From: Amycolatopsis sp. NBC_01480
GTDB lineage: Bacteria > Actinomycetota > Actinomycetes > Mycobacteriales > Pseudonocardiaceae
Direction: 5' to 3'
Assembly (NCBI RefSeq): GCF_036227205.1
Contig: NZ_CP109442.1
Span: forward strand, 7,998,001-8,062,000
DNA length: 64,000 bases
The translations under genes and the position numbers were made by a program. This document shows positions 43,840 through 52,219 of the stretch, one piece after another. Each line of letters starts with the position of its first letter. Position 1 is the first letter of the stretch. A model generated the notes under the pieces. The model saw only the letters and a list, made by a program, of their open reading frames with translations. It made no database searches and had not been told where the DNA came from.

Positions 43840-44556
43840 TCACGTAGGCCCGCCCATCGCCGGAGAACTGCCGACGGCGAGCGTGCGCAGCAGCGCCGAC
43901 AAACCGCCAGGCGCCCGCCCGTCCAGTCGTGCGCTGGTGCGGACCAGGGCGCCGGGCTCCTGTGCCAGCCGGTATCCGGCGTTTTCGAGCCGGCGCCACA
44001 GGGAATGGTCTTCGCCGGTGGCGATGCGGCCGAATCCGCCGACGGCGGTGTAGGCGTCGGCGCGGACGGCGAGGTTGGCTCCGTAGACGTTGCCGGCCTC
44101 GCGGTCTGCTGTTTCGACCAGTTTCCGGTAGCGCGCAGCGGCGCCGGGGCCGCCTGGCGGCGGGCCGATGAGGTGGGCCGGGCCGGTCGTGGCGTGGCCG
44201 CCGTGCTGGGCGCGGGCCAGGTGCCGGGCTGCCCAGTGCTGGTCCACTTCACTGTCCGCGTCGGTGTTGAGCAGCAGCACTTCCGATGCCCGATGCCCGG
44301 TCAGGCGTGAAAGCGCGGTGCGGCAGCCCAGATCGCGGAGCTCGCCGATGGTCAGTGGCGCGTGGCTGACGACCACCTCGGCCGAGGACCGGGCTCGGTC
44401 GGCGGTGTCGTCGGTGCACCGGTCGGCGACCAGGACGACGGTCCGCTCGACCGACACCGGCAGCCGCCGCAGCGAACGCCGGATCGCGTGCAGGCAGCCG
44501 GGAATCGAGGGGGCTTCGTCGCGTGCGGGCAGGACGACGGCGACCGCGGTGATCAC
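43840..44556 (-). CDS. Family-2 glycosyltransferase
   Basis: A 238-residue GT-A glycosyltransferase. N-terminal VVLPARDEAPSIPGCL, the nucleotide-sugar region VLVADRCTDDTAD and the metal motif NTDADSEVD (DxD) are present, followed by NVYGANLAVRADAYTAVGGF and the catalytic GEDHSLWRRL (ED acid). No membrane helix. GTG 44556 overlaps the deacetylase/methyltransferase stop, so the three genes of this triad are co-translated. Transfers a sugar to an unknown acceptor. Confidence 0.88.
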   Translation of the reverse strand: MITAVAVVLPARDEAPSIPGCLHAIRRSLRRLPVSVERTVVLVADRCTDDTADRARSSAEVVVSHAPLTIGELRDLGCRTALSRLTGHRASEVLLLNTDADSEVDQHWAARHLARAQHGGHATTGPAHLIGPPPGGPGAAARYRKLVETADREAGNVYGANLAVRADAYTAVGGFGRIATGEDHSLWRRLENAGYRLAQEPGALVRTSARLDGRAPGGLSALLRTLAVGSSPAMGGPT

Positions 44557-45818
44557 CGGCGCCTCAGCACGTCCAGGCGGAACTGCTCGTCGAGATGAGT
44601 CACCAGGGGGTCGAGGGCGGGATGCGCGGCGAGCCGCTCGTGCACGGCGGCGCCCTCGTGCGGGGCCTCCGGCGCCCACGGCAACCAGTGCACGGCTACC
44701 AGGTCGCCACCGGGGCGCAGCGCGGCCACCGAGGCCTCGATCGTCTTCTCGAGGTCCGTCTCGTCCAGGTAGTACAGGAGTTCGCTGTAGACGAACAGGT
44801 CGACCGGGCCGGCCGGGACCGCTTCCGGCACCAGCCCGTGGCGGACCTCGGCTCCGGGTGCGGCCGCACGGGCCAGGGCCACGGCCGCGGGCACCGGGTC
44901 GAACGCGACCAAGCGGTCGCACCGGCCGGCCAGCTGCCTGGTCAGTGTTCCCGTCCCGCAGCCGGGTTCGACGATCGTGCCGTAGCGCGCCCGGGGCAGC
45001 GAGGCCAGGAGCAACGCGCGCTTTCGTCTTTCATACCAACGGGATTCGACCTGCCACGGATCGTCCGCGCCGTCGTACAGTTCGGCGAACCGGGCGACCG
45101 GCGCCGAGCGTTCCGGTGGTTGCCGGAAGAACGTTTCCACCGGACGGGCGAAGTGCGCCAGCGCCTCCGCGGGCAGGATCGGCGCTTCGCCTCGGGGCCC
45201 GGGGCGAAGCTGCGAGGTGAATTCGCGGATCGCGGCGGCCTTCGCCGACCGTTCGCCGGTGGTGAGCCGGTAGGAGTGCCCGCGGTGCCACGGGATGCCG
45301 GCGGCGTCGGGGCTGCGCCAGTGCCACAGCCAGATGGGGTAGGACCAGCAGTGCGCTGAGTCCGGGGCGACGGCCAGCGCGGCCCGCCCGGCGGCCTGGT
45401 GGTCCGGGTGCGGGTCCTCGGGCCAGGGCATGAGGCACAGATCGGCACCCACCGCGTGGGCCCGGAGCGCGTCCACGAGTTCGTGGCTGTGGGCGGTCAG
45501 GTCCGAATCGGGCAGGCCCAGCCAGACCGGCTCCACCGGCAGCCCCTGCGCGGCCAGGGACCGGGCCAGCTCCTCGCGCCGGGCACGACCCAGCTCGCGG
45601 CGCTCGGCCGCGCCCGAATCGGGAAACGCGGCCTCGCCGTCCGTCGCCACCACCAGCGAGACCGTGGTGCCCGCCGCGTGCAGGTGCTGGAGCAGGCCAC
45701 TGGCGCCCAGCGTCTCGTCGTCGGGATGCGCGGCGACGATCAGCGCGTGGCGGAACTCCTGCTCCGGCCAGGCGGGAAACGTGCGCGTCCACTCGGTCTC
45801 CGGGACGAACGGCCTCAT
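44553..45818 (-). CDS. PIG-L deacetylase fused to class-I SAM methyltransferase
   Basis: A 421-residue two-domain enzyme. Residues ~20-230 are a PIG-L/LmbE zinc deacetylase with AHPDDE (His31, Asp34) and the second metal motif PHPDH. Residues ~240-421 are a class-I methyltransferase with VEPGCGTGTLTRQL as SAM motif I and FDPVPAAV. The fusion implies removal of an N-acetyl (or similar) group and methylation of the same molecule. It overlaps an acyl-CoA-dehydrogenase-like gene upstream and a glycosyltransferase downstream, suggesting an amino-sugar metabolite. The product is unknown. Confidence 0.88.
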   Translation of the reverse strand: MRPFVPETEWTRTFPAWPEQEFRHALIVAAHPDDETLGASGLLQHLHAAGTTVSLVVATDGEAAFPDSGAAERRELGRARREELARSLAAQGLPVEPVWLGLPDSDLTAHSHELVDALRAHAVGADLCLMPWPEDPHPDHQAAGRAALAVAPDSAHCWSYPIWLWHWRSPDAAGIPWHRGHSYRLTTGERSAKAAAIREFTSQLRPGPRGEAPILPAEALAHFARPVETFFRQPPERSAPVARFAELYDGADDPWQVESRWYERRKRALLLASLPRARYGTIVEPGCGTGTLTRQLAGRCDRLVAFDPVPAAVALARAAAPGAEVRHGLVPEAVPAGPVDLFVYSELLYYLDETDLEKTIEASVAALRPGGDLVAVHWLPWAPEAPHEGAAVHERLAAHPALDPLVTHLDEQFRLDVLRRR

Positions 45819-46774
45819 GCGCCGGCCTCGCCGAGCACGGCCCGGCCCAGCGCGGCGAGATCCCGCTCGCCGTGGTGCTGCCGGATGAACACCTGGAGAT
45901 CGGCCAGCTGCTGAGCGAATCGCCGGTCGCGGCACAGCGGCCCGGCGCCGGTGATGCGCGGCGCGAGGTCGACCACGTCGCGGGCGGTCCGTTCGACGCT
46001 CGCCCGGCAGGTGTCGTTCAGCAAGCCCGGGCTGGGGGCCTGCTCGATCGTCGCGGCGGCGGAAGCCAGCAGTGCTTCGGATCCGCGCAGCGCCGCGTGG
46101 AGGGCGCCGAAGTGCGCGAGCTGATGGCCGTCCGCCTTGACCCGCAGGGTTTCGCCCACCGAGTCGAGCACTCCGGCGGCGCCGCCGAGCCAGACCGCGG
46201 CCACCCCGGTGCCGCCGAGGACGAACCCCCGCCGCGCGAGGTACCAGCCGGGCGGCCCGACCAGCCGTTCGACGGGGACGTCGTCGAAGACCACGTCCCC
46301 GCTGTCGGAGGCGTCCATGCCGACCGCTTGCCATGCGTCCGGATGGCGCTCCACCCCGGCCGCGGACAGATCCACCTCGGCCAGCTGGTCGCCGGCCGCA
46401 ACGAGGGCGCGGTCGAGGACCGTGAGGCCGGAACAGAACCGGACGGTCCCGCTCAACTGTCCATAATGGATTTCCGCGCCGGTCCCGCCCGATTTCGAGG
46501 CCCAGACACCGTAGAGGGACAGGGATGTGGGCGCCTGCCCGGCTTCGGCCAGGATCGCGACCGCGTCGGCGTGACCCTCGGCAAGCCGGGCGAGAGCCAG
46601 ATCGCGGCGGCCGAAGCCGGCCAGCTCGCGCCACCGTCGCAGCAGCGCGCCCCGGCCGGTCAGCGGCAGGTCGAGCGCGCCGGCCACGAGCATCCGCCGC
46701 AGCTCCGCGCCGAGCGTCTCCGAGGTGCGGGGCAGCGGCAACGGTTTCGGTGGGGTGTCCGCCAGCAGGGTCAT
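45815..46774 (-). CDS. Acyl-CoA dehydrogenase-like protein (short, divergent)
   Basis: A 319-residue protein with the layout of an acyl-CoA dehydrogenase: helical N-domain, beta domain with GTVRFCSGLTVLDRALVAAG and DVVFDDVPVERLVGPPGWYL, then a helical C-domain. It is about 60 residues shorter than usual and lacks the C-terminal GGxGY and GTxEI FAD motifs, so FAD binding and activity are uncertain. It overlaps the deacetylase/methyltransferase gene and forms with it and the glycosyltransferase a conserved-looking triad. Confidence 0.75.
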   Translation of the reverse strand: MTLLADTPPKPLPLPRTSETLGAELRRMLVAGALDLPLTGRGALLRRWRELAGFGRRDLALARLAEGHADAVAILAEAGQAPTSLSLYGVWASKSGGTGAEIHYGQLSGTVRFCSGLTVLDRALVAAGDQLAEVDLSAAGVERHPDAWQAVGMDASDSGDVVFDDVPVERLVGPPGWYLARRGFVLGGTGVAAVWLGGAAGVLDSVGETLRVKADGHQLAHFGALHAALRGSEALLASAAATIEQAPSPGLLNDTCRASVERTARDVVDLAPRITGAGPLCRDRRFAQQLADLQVFIRQHHGERDLAALGRAVLGEAGA

Positions 46775-46914
46775 GGGGCCTCCTCGGTGTGCCGCGGCAG
46801 TGGACAGCGTTCGCGAATCAGGTCAGTGCCTCGTGGGTCAGCGCGCCGGCCGCGCTCGTACCAGACGATGAACTTGCTGCCGTCACGGGAAACGGGCCGG
46901 GGCCGCCCGGACAC
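46771..46914 (-). CDS. Possible 47-residue small protein coupled to the dehydrogenase-like gene
   Basis: A short frame starting at GTG 46914 whose TGA overlaps the ATG of the acyl-CoA-dehydrogenase-like gene. It reads as a compact polar peptide (SRDGSKFIVWYERGRRADPR, then LIRERCPLP). The overlap and gene-like composition support translation; a clear ribosome site is missing. No family recognised. Confidence 0.35.
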   Translation of the reverse strand: MSGRPRPVSRDGSKFIVWYERGRRADPRGTDLIRERCPLPRHTEEAP

Positions 46915-47146
46915 GTCCGGGGCTCAGCTCGACCATGGGGTGGCCGAGGCCGAGCCCGATGTCTTGATGCCGGCGGGTCTTCTCGTCCAGCAGGCAGATC
47001 TGGCCCGAGGCCGTCTCCCCGCGCAGGAAGCCCTTCCCGGTCGCCCCGCTTCCGATCACGACCAGCTTCTCGGCGCCCATGGTCGGCCGGGTACCCGCCG
47101 GCGGCGTGGAAAACACCGAGTCCTTACCGCCGGTGGCGCGAAGCCC

Positions 47147-47590
47147 TCAGGAATTCGGTGGAGCGCCGCAGGTGGGCCGCTCCGGGATGCCGCAGCCGAG
47201 CCGCGCCCACACTGTCTTCCCGACCTGGTTTTCGTGGACGCCCCAGGTGTCGGAGAGGCTGTCGACGAGCTGCATGCCGCGGCCGCGCAGGCTCGTCTCG
47301 TCCGGCCGGCGGACCTGGGGGCGCAGGCGCGCGGAATCGTCGACCTCGACCACCACCAGGCACGGCAGTGACAGGGCGGTCAGGCGCACCCAGCTGGGTC
47401 CGTCGGTGTGCACGTAGGCGTTGGTGGCGAGCTCTTCGGTCACCATCAGGACGTCCTCGAGGTGGTCGGGCGCCAGGTGGGTCAGCGATGATCTCGCCCA
47501 GCCGCGGATCCGGGCGAGGTGCGCGGGCCCGGTACCCCGCAGGTCCATGATCCAGGGCGCTTCGTCCGCCCCTGGGCCGGGAGCTGCCAC
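47147..47590 (-). CDS. RsbW-like anti-sigma factor / serine kinase (HATPase)
   Basis: A 147-residue GHKL ATPase of the anti-sigma type. The N box is EELATNAYVHT, the G1 box VDDSARLRPQV and the G2 box GRGMQLVDSLSDTWGV. I placed the start at GTG 47590 behind GAGAAAGGGG; an in-frame ATG at 47653 would add 21 residues. It would phosphorylate the STAS protein and hold a sigma factor. The divergent phosphatase gene and the STAS gene nearby complete a partner-switching set, but no sigma-B gene is in the window. Confidence 0.85.
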   Translation of the reverse strand: MAAPGPGADEAPWIMDLRGTGPAHLARIRGWARSSLTHLAPDHLEDVLMVTEELATNAYVHTDGPSWVRLTALSLPCLVVVEVDDSARLRPQVRRPDETSLRGRGMQLVDSLSDTWGVHENQVGKTVWARLGCGIPERPTCGAPPNS

Positions 47591-47709
47591 CTTCGGCCCC
47601 TTTCTCCACCGGCTCCGCACGGATGCTTCCGCATACCCGGATCGGCCGACCACACACCTGGGAGAGCCGGCAGATCCCGGCCCGGGCGCCCCGGGACCGA
47701 TCGTCGCAT

Positions 47710-47725
47710 CGGGAACCGGTTCCCG
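47710..47725. promoter_or_regulatory. Palindrome CGGGAACCGGTTCCCG
   Basis: A perfect 16-base palindrome midway between the divergent RsbW-like and SpoIIE-like genes. Its symmetry suits a dimeric regulator or a strong hairpin; no regulator can be assigned. Confidence 0.4.
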
Positions 47726-47822
47726 CCCGGCGGCCCGACGGTACTGCCGAGCCCGGCGGAGACGCCATACGGCGGGCGACCTGCTCCGTCGCGGGTCGGG
47801 GCAGCCCGGCTACGGTCTGTCC

Positions 47823-49034
47823 ATGACGCACGATGTGCCGGAGCCGGAGTTCCGCACCCGGCTGAGCGAGATCACCGGCTACGAGGGGCCGGCCGGGCGG
47901 GCCGGCGGAATCGAGGAGACGCTCGCCCGGGCGTGTGCGGTTCTCGGGGTCGACACGGCGACGGTGCTGCGGCACGAACCTCCCTCGCAGCACCTGGTCG
48001 CCATCGCCGCGGCCGGTCTCGAGGAGGAGGTCTACCAGGGTGTGCGGGTGTCGGTGGGCGCCGGGTTCGCCGGCACTGTGGCCGCGCGCCGCGAGCCGGT
48101 CGTCATCGACCGGGTCGACGAGACGACGGTAGTGAACTCCCTGCTGTGGGAACGCGGCCTGCGCACGATGCTCGGCGTGCCGATGCTCGCCGGCGCCGAG
48201 CTGGTCGGTGTCCTGCACGTCGGGTCCGTGGACCAGCGCCGGTTCACCACCACCGACATCGAGGTCGTCCGGTTGCTCGCCGACCACCTGGCGGCCGTCC
48301 TGCGATCCGAGACCCTGCGGCAGAACCAGGCAGCGACCATCGCGCTGCAGCGCAGCCTGCTGCCGGGCAAGCTGCCCGAGATCGACGGCCTCCGCGCGGC
48401 CGCCCGCTACGTACCGGGTGCCGGCGCGGGACTGGGCGGGGACTGGTACGACCTCTTCCGGCTGCCCGGAGACCGGCTCGGCATCGTGATGGGCGACGTG
48501 TCGGGCCACGGCCTGGACGCGGCGGTGATCATGGGCCGCCTCCGCAGCGCCCTGCGCGCCTATGCCCTGGACTGCGACGACCCGGCCGAGGTGCTCGGCA
48601 AGCTGGACCGCAAGGCCAATCATTTCGAACACGGCGTGATGGCGACGGTGGCCTACGGCGTGCTCGACGCCGGGCACGAGCAGCTGGCGCTGTCACTGGC
48701 CGGGCACCTGCCGCCGGTCGTGGTCTCGGCGGGCCGCCCGGCCGGGCTCGTGACCGCTCCGGCCGACCCGCCGATCGGCCTGAGCCTCGGGACGCCCCGC
48801 CGGCGCACCACCATGGTGCCGCTGGCGCCGGGCACCGTCGCTGCGTTCTACACCGACGGCCTCGTCGAGCGCCGGGACCGGCCGGTCGACGAGGGGATGC
48901 GGCAGCTCACCGAGCTGCTCCGGGTCGAGGACCCGGAGCGGGCCTGTTCGCGCGTCATGGCCGCGATGGTGGGCGCCCGGCCCTCGCCGGACGACGTCGC
49001 GCTGGTGGTGCTCCTGCGCCCGGCCGGGCCGTGA
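47823..49034 (+). CDS. GAF-domain PP2C phosphatase (SpoIIE/RsbU type)
   Basis: A 403-residue protein: GAF sensor about 30-165 (VLGVDTATVLRHEPPSQHLV; GVPMLAGAELVGVLHVGSVD), then SpoIIE phosphatase about 185-400. Metal-binding aspartates are seen in GGDWYDLF, VMGDVSGHGLDAA and near the end SPDDVALVV. It would dephosphorylate a STAS anti-anti-sigma factor when the GAF domain is triggered. ATG 47823. Divergent from the RsbW-like kinase and convergent with the STAS gene. Confidence 0.92.
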   Translation: MTHDVPEPEFRTRLSEITGYEGPAGRAGGIEETLARACAVLGVDTATVLRHEPPSQHLVAIAAAGLEEEVYQGVRVSVGAGFAGTVAARREPVVIDRVDETTVVNSLLWERGLRTMLGVPMLAGAELVGVLHVGSVDQRRFTTTDIEVVRLLADHLAAVLRSETLRQNQAATIALQRSLLPGKLPEIDGLRAAARYVPGAGAGLGGDWYDLFRLPGDRLGIVMGDVSGHGLDAAVIMGRLRSALRAYALDCDDPAEVLGKLDRKANHFEHGVMATVAYGVLDAGHEQLALSLAGHLPPVVVSAGRPAGLVTAPADPPIGLSLGTPRRRTTMVPLAPGTVAAFYTDGLVERRDRPVDEGMRQLTELLRVEDPERACSRVMAAMVGARPSPDDVALVVLLRPAGP

Positions 49035-49035
49035 T

Positions 49036-49407
49036 TCACGGCGCGGCCAGGGCCTGCTCCAGCGTGCGGTAGAGCGGCAGGCCCGGCTCCAGCCCGGTGA
49101 GCTGGATCGGGCGCAGGGTCGCGCGTCCGGACGCGACGATCCGCAGCTCGGTGCCGGCCGGCATGCCCCGCCGGATGGTCAGTAGCGCGGTCAAGCCCGG
49201 CGAGGCCAGGAACTCCACCGCGGTCAGATCGAGCACCAGCACCGGGGGCGCCTCGGTGAGGACCTCGGCGACTGCCGCCGTCATGCGCGGGGCGGTGCAC
49301 GTGTCGACGTCGCCGCTCACCGCCAGTACGGCCGCCGGGGGCCGGTCGGCCCGTCCGATGCGGAGCGTCCCCGGTGGGTCGGTCGCAGGATCAGTCAGCT
49401 CGCTCAT
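49036..49407 (-). CDS. STAS-domain anti-anti-sigma factor
   Basis: A 123-residue STAS protein with a ~20-residue N-terminal extension. The phosphorylation loop LTAVEFLASPGLTALL keeps the Ser equivalent to SpoIIAA Ser58, but the Asp before it is Ala. It should bind the RsbW-like kinase unless phosphorylated and be reactivated by the adjacent phosphatase. ATG 49407 or GTG 49410. It ends one base after the phosphatase stop on the other strand. Confidence 0.88.
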   Translation of the reverse strand: MSELTDPATDPPGTLRIGRADRPPAAVLAVSGDVDTCTAPRMTAAVAEVLTEAPPVLVLDLTAVEFLASPGLTALLTIRRGMPAGTELRIVASGRATLRPIQLTGLEPGLPLYRTLEQALAAP

Positions 49408-49574
49408 CACAGTTCCCGTGCTCGGCCGCCCGGCTCACGCCGTGGGCAGGAAAGGTCCAGGGCTGGCTGCTCAACCCAGGTCATCATGCCCGGGCGGTGC
49501 CGTCTTCGCACGGGAACGGGCGAGCGCCCGACGGTGGCCCAACAAGCGAAGCACTGACCGGCGGCCTACCTTCG

Positions 49575-50141
49575 ATGGCCATGACCGACATCACCAGCCT
49601 GATCCTCGACGACCACGATCGGTTCCGCCGGGCCTTCGCCGAGCTGGACGACCTGGACTCCCCGGACGAGCTGGCGCGGGCGTGGGCGCCCCTCGCGACA
49701 CTGCTGGACCTGCACGCCGCGGCCGAGGAAGCCGTCTTCTACCCCGAGCTGATCCAGCGCGGCGCCGACGCGGAGGACGAGACACTCGACGCCGTCGGCG
49801 ACCACAACGACATCCGCGACGCGGTCGCTGAAACCAGGCGGCACCCGGCCGGCAGCGCGGCCTGGCAGGCCGCGGTACGCCAGGCCCGCACGGCCAACAG
49901 CGAGCACATGGCCGAAGAGGAGGACGACGCGCTCGCCGACTTCCGCCGGCACGCCGGCCCGGGGCTGCGCGAAGAGCTCGGCCGCAGGTTCCTCGCGTTC
50001 AAGGCCGAGCACGAGGACGGCCGCGGCATCGACACCGGCGACGTCGACCCGGAGCGCTACGTCGCCAAGCAGGAGGAAAAGGCCGGCAAGGACACCCCGC
50101 AAGACGGTTCGCTCGGCATCGGCGGACTGAAGGAGCGGTGA
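49575..50141 (+). CDS. Hemerythrin-like HHE-domain protein
   Basis: A 188-residue helical protein with the spaced His/Glu ligands of a di-iron HHE domain: DDHDRF, LDLHAAAEEAVFYPEL, GDHNDIRDAV and SEHMAEEEDDALADF. Such proteins sense or bind oxygen or nitric oxide or store iron. ATG 49575 or 49581 (both in frame, no strong ribosome site). It is divergent from the STAS gene, suggesting membership in the stress module. Confidence 0.85.
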   Translation: MAMTDITSLILDDHDRFRRAFAELDDLDSPDELARAWAPLATLLDLHAAAEEAVFYPELIQRGADAEDETLDAVGDHNDIRDAVAETRRHPAGSAAWQAAVRQARTANSEHMAEEEDDALADFRRHAGPGLREELGRRFLAFKAEHEDGRGIDTGDVDPERYVAKQEEKAGKDTPQDGSLGIGGLKER

Positions 50142-50670
50142 ACACGATGAACCACCTCATGCGCTGACTCGCGCCGATCCCGGCCGAAGGCTGACGCCGG
50201 ATCACCGCGCCCGCCCCATCGACGCCCGGAGAGCGCGCGCTGCAACGGGATCGATGGAGGCCTGGCGTCCGGGCCTGCCGTGCGCCACGATCACGACCGT
50301 CTACATGAGACACTCGGATGCCGGCGGCCCGCATGGTCTTCGCTCGGTCGACAGAACCGGGTGATGGCCGGGCGTGTGGGGGTAGGCGTGCCTGGCCCGG
50401 GTGTGGTCCCGGAAAGCCAGCTGACGGTTCTGGTGATAAGACGGTGAGAGCTGGGTAAGAAACGAACCTTCGAGGGTGTCGTCCGATGATCGGCTCCGGT
50501 ATACCTGTTTGCGCCACATCGTGTAAGTAATTGGCCAACTGCGCACTGTCACCGGTGTTGTTGTGGTGCGCTTCCGGCATTGACGTCGAACCCATTCTCG
50601 GTGACGGCCGTCGCTGCCCGTTTATGCCCGTTGTCCCCCATTCAGACCGTGAGTCCTTTGTGGAGGAAAA
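50142..50670 (+). other. Intergenic region with direct repeats
   Basis: No gene is apparent in 529 bases. At 50443-50461 it carries GGTGAGAG and GGTAAGAA with an 11-base period, related to the pair at 51811-51829. GTGGAGGAAA just before 50671 is the ribosome site of the DoxX gene. The rest shows no structure I can name. Confidence 0.4.
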
Positions 50671-51099
50671 ATGAACCGGCTCGATCATGCCCGCGGCCAT
50701 GCGCTCGGGCTGTTCCGTATCGTCCTGGGTTTTCTGTTCGCCTGTCACGGTGTGAAGACGCTCTTCGGGCTGCTGGGCGCGCACGCGCCGGCGGTGGTCG
50801 GGGCCTGGCCTGGCTGGTGGGCCGCGGTCATCCAGCTGGTCGGGGGCACACTGGTGCTGCTGGGCGTCGGCACACGGGTCGCGGCGTTGATCAGTTCGGG
50901 GTCCATGGCGTTCGCCTATTTCAGCGTGCACGTGCTCCAGGGGATCTGGCCGATCACCAACGGGGGCGAGGCGTCGGTGCTGTTTTGCTGGGCGTTCCTG
51001 CTGATCGCGTTCACCGGGCCGGGCCGGTTCGCGCTGGGCTCGGTTTTCTCCTCTTCGCGCGCGACCGCCCAGCAGGCGGCGGCCGCGTCCCAGGCCTGA
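50671..51099 (+). CDS. DoxX-family membrane protein
   Basis: A 142-residue four-helix membrane protein. The start (ALGLFRIVLGFLFACHGVKTL) and the WPGWWAAVIQLVGGTLVLLG second helix are typical of DoxX/SURF4-type proteins linked to redox and thiol stress. ATG 50671 with GGAGGAAAA upstream. 34 bases before a second DoxX-like gene; both precede the ApbE/ferric-reductase cluster. Confidence 0.85.
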   Translation: MNRLDHARGHALGLFRIVLGFLFACHGVKTLFGLLGAHAPAVVGAWPGWWAAVIQLVGGTLVLLGVGTRVAALISSGSMAFAYFSVHVLQGIWPITNGGEASVLFCWAFLLIAFTGPGRFALGSVFSSSRATAQQAAAASQA

Positions 51100-51133
51100 A
51101 CTTTTGGCGACATATTCGGAAAGGAAGAGATTC

Positions 51134-51697
51134 GTGAGTGCTGTGACCACTACGGCCACCTCGGGTGCTGCCGGAACCCTGTCCGGGACGGATGGGCGGC
51201 GGCTGCGCGGGGCGGCTGCGGTCCGGATCGGCTACGGCGTCGTGTGGGCGATCGATGCGAGTTTCAAGTGGCTTCCCGGGTTCATCCATGGTCAGACGCT
51301 GGACAAGGAGCTGGGCAAGGCGAGCAAGATCGACGTGCCGGTGCTGCACCAGTGGCTTCAGCTGTGGCATTCGGTGGCTGGGGTGAATCCCGGTTTGTTC
51401 GCGGTCGGCACGGCTGTGGTCGAGACGCTGATCGCGCTCGGGCTGATCTTCGGTGTGTTCTCCAATCTCGTTTTCCTTGGCAGCGCGGTGTTCTCGTTCG
51501 GGATCTGGTCGACCGCGGAGGCTTTCCACCTGCCGTGGAACACGCCGGGAATCACTGACCTCGGTCCGTCGGTGGCGTACATTTTTGCTTCTCTCGCGTT
51601 GTTCTGCGCGGCCGCGGGATCGGTGTGGAGTCTCGACCGGCGGCTTCGGCCGAAGCTGGGCCGCCTGTCGTGGCTGGCCGGCTCGACCGTGGAGTAG
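51134..51697 (+). CDS. DoxX-like membrane protein (second)
   Basis: A 187-residue protein with about four helices: after a Thr/Ala-rich leader, RIGYGVVWAIDASFKWLPGF opens helix 1, and later VAGVNPGLFAVGTAVVETLI and FGVFSNLVFLGSAVFSFGIW form helices. The pattern resembles the DoxD/DoxX group of quinone-linked proteins. GTG 51134 follows AAGGAAGAGA. Likely co-transcribed with the preceding DoxX gene. Confidence 0.72.
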   Translation: MSAVTTTATSGAAGTLSGTDGRRLRGAAAVRIGYGVVWAIDASFKWLPGFIHGQTLDKELGKASKIDVPVLHQWLQLWHSVAGVNPGLFAVGTAVVETLIALGLIFGVFSNLVFLGSAVFSFGIWSTAEAFHLPWNTPGITDLGPSVAYIFASLALFCAAAGSVWSLDRRLRPKLGRLSWLAGSTVE

Positions 51698-51810
51698 ACC
51701 GGTGGGCTCGGCCGTCAGGCGATGCTCTCCGGGCATACCGGGAGATTGGGGACGGGGCAACGGGTTCGCCGGCAAGGAGAGCCTAGGCTGATCGCGCGGA
51801 TCAGCGTTCG

Positions 51811-51829
51811 GGTAAGAACACGGTAAGAA
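51811..51829. promoter_or_regulatory. Direct repeat GGTAAGAA x2 (11-base period)
   Basis: Identical octamers at 51811-51818 and 51822-51829 lie on the same helix face, the layout bound by OmpR-type response regulators. They are about 110 bases before the small membrane protein gene; a similar pair is at 50443-50461. Confidence 0.45.
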
Positions 51830-51874
51830 TCAAGCGGCAATTCTTCTTGCGGCCGACCGACGCCGCCGGAACTG

Positions 51875-51910
51875 TTCCCAGCAATTTCAAAGGAAGGCCG
51901 TTCACACTGG
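51875..51910 (+). promoter_or_regulatory. Shared redox-cluster promoter, site 1
   Basis: TTCCCAGCAATTTCAAAGG at 51875-51893, then CACACT (51903-51908) as a -10-like box and ACTGG. The same pattern with identical spacing occurs at 57046 and, reversed, at 59260. The -10-like box ends 29 bases before the 51938 start. Confidence 0.6.
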
Positions 51911-51937
51911 GATTCAGACGGCGAAAGGAACGCTCCC

Positions 51938-52219
51938 ATGGACCCCAGGACCCAGGACCGGATGGCCCGGCGCGAGAACGGACGGCACAAGGTCGCGGTG
52001 CTGACCGCGGTGGCCGCGGTCGCCGGGGTGGCCGCGGCCGGCGGATTCGGGCTGGTGCTGTCCGGCGGAACGAGCGGGGCGTCGACCGGGACGACAACCG
52101 GCAGCACCGGTTACTCCACCGATTCCGGCACGCAGTCACAGGACCAGCTGCAGGCGCCGGCGGCCAACCCCGGATCGGGCAGCGGTGCCCAGTCGCACAC
52201 CGGCTCGGGTGCGTCGTGA
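51938..52219 (+). CDS. Small Ser/Thr-rich membrane-anchored protein preceding ApbE (first copy)
   Basis: A 93-residue protein: basic N-terminus (RMARRENGRHK), one membrane helix about 18-43, then an extracytosolic Gly/Ser/Thr-rich tail containing GGTSGASTGTTTGSTG and STDSGTQSQD. No known domain. Its stop overlaps the ApbE start, and a like-built protein sits before the second ApbE gene. TSGAS resembles the SGAT core of ApbE flavinylation sites, so this may be the FMN-carrying partner; that is inference. Confidence 0.6.
   Translation: MDPRTQDRMARRENGRHKVAVLTAVAAVAGVAAAGGFGLVLSGGTSGASTGTTTGSTGYSTDSGTQSQDQLQAPAANPGSGSGAQSHTGSGAS

Noticed and set aside
46883..47116. Minus-strand frame of 77 codons between the RsbW-like gene and the dehydrogenase-like gene
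   Set aside because: Contains a GSGATGKG stretch but no full P-loop fold, no ribosome site and it overlaps the better-placed coupled small frame.
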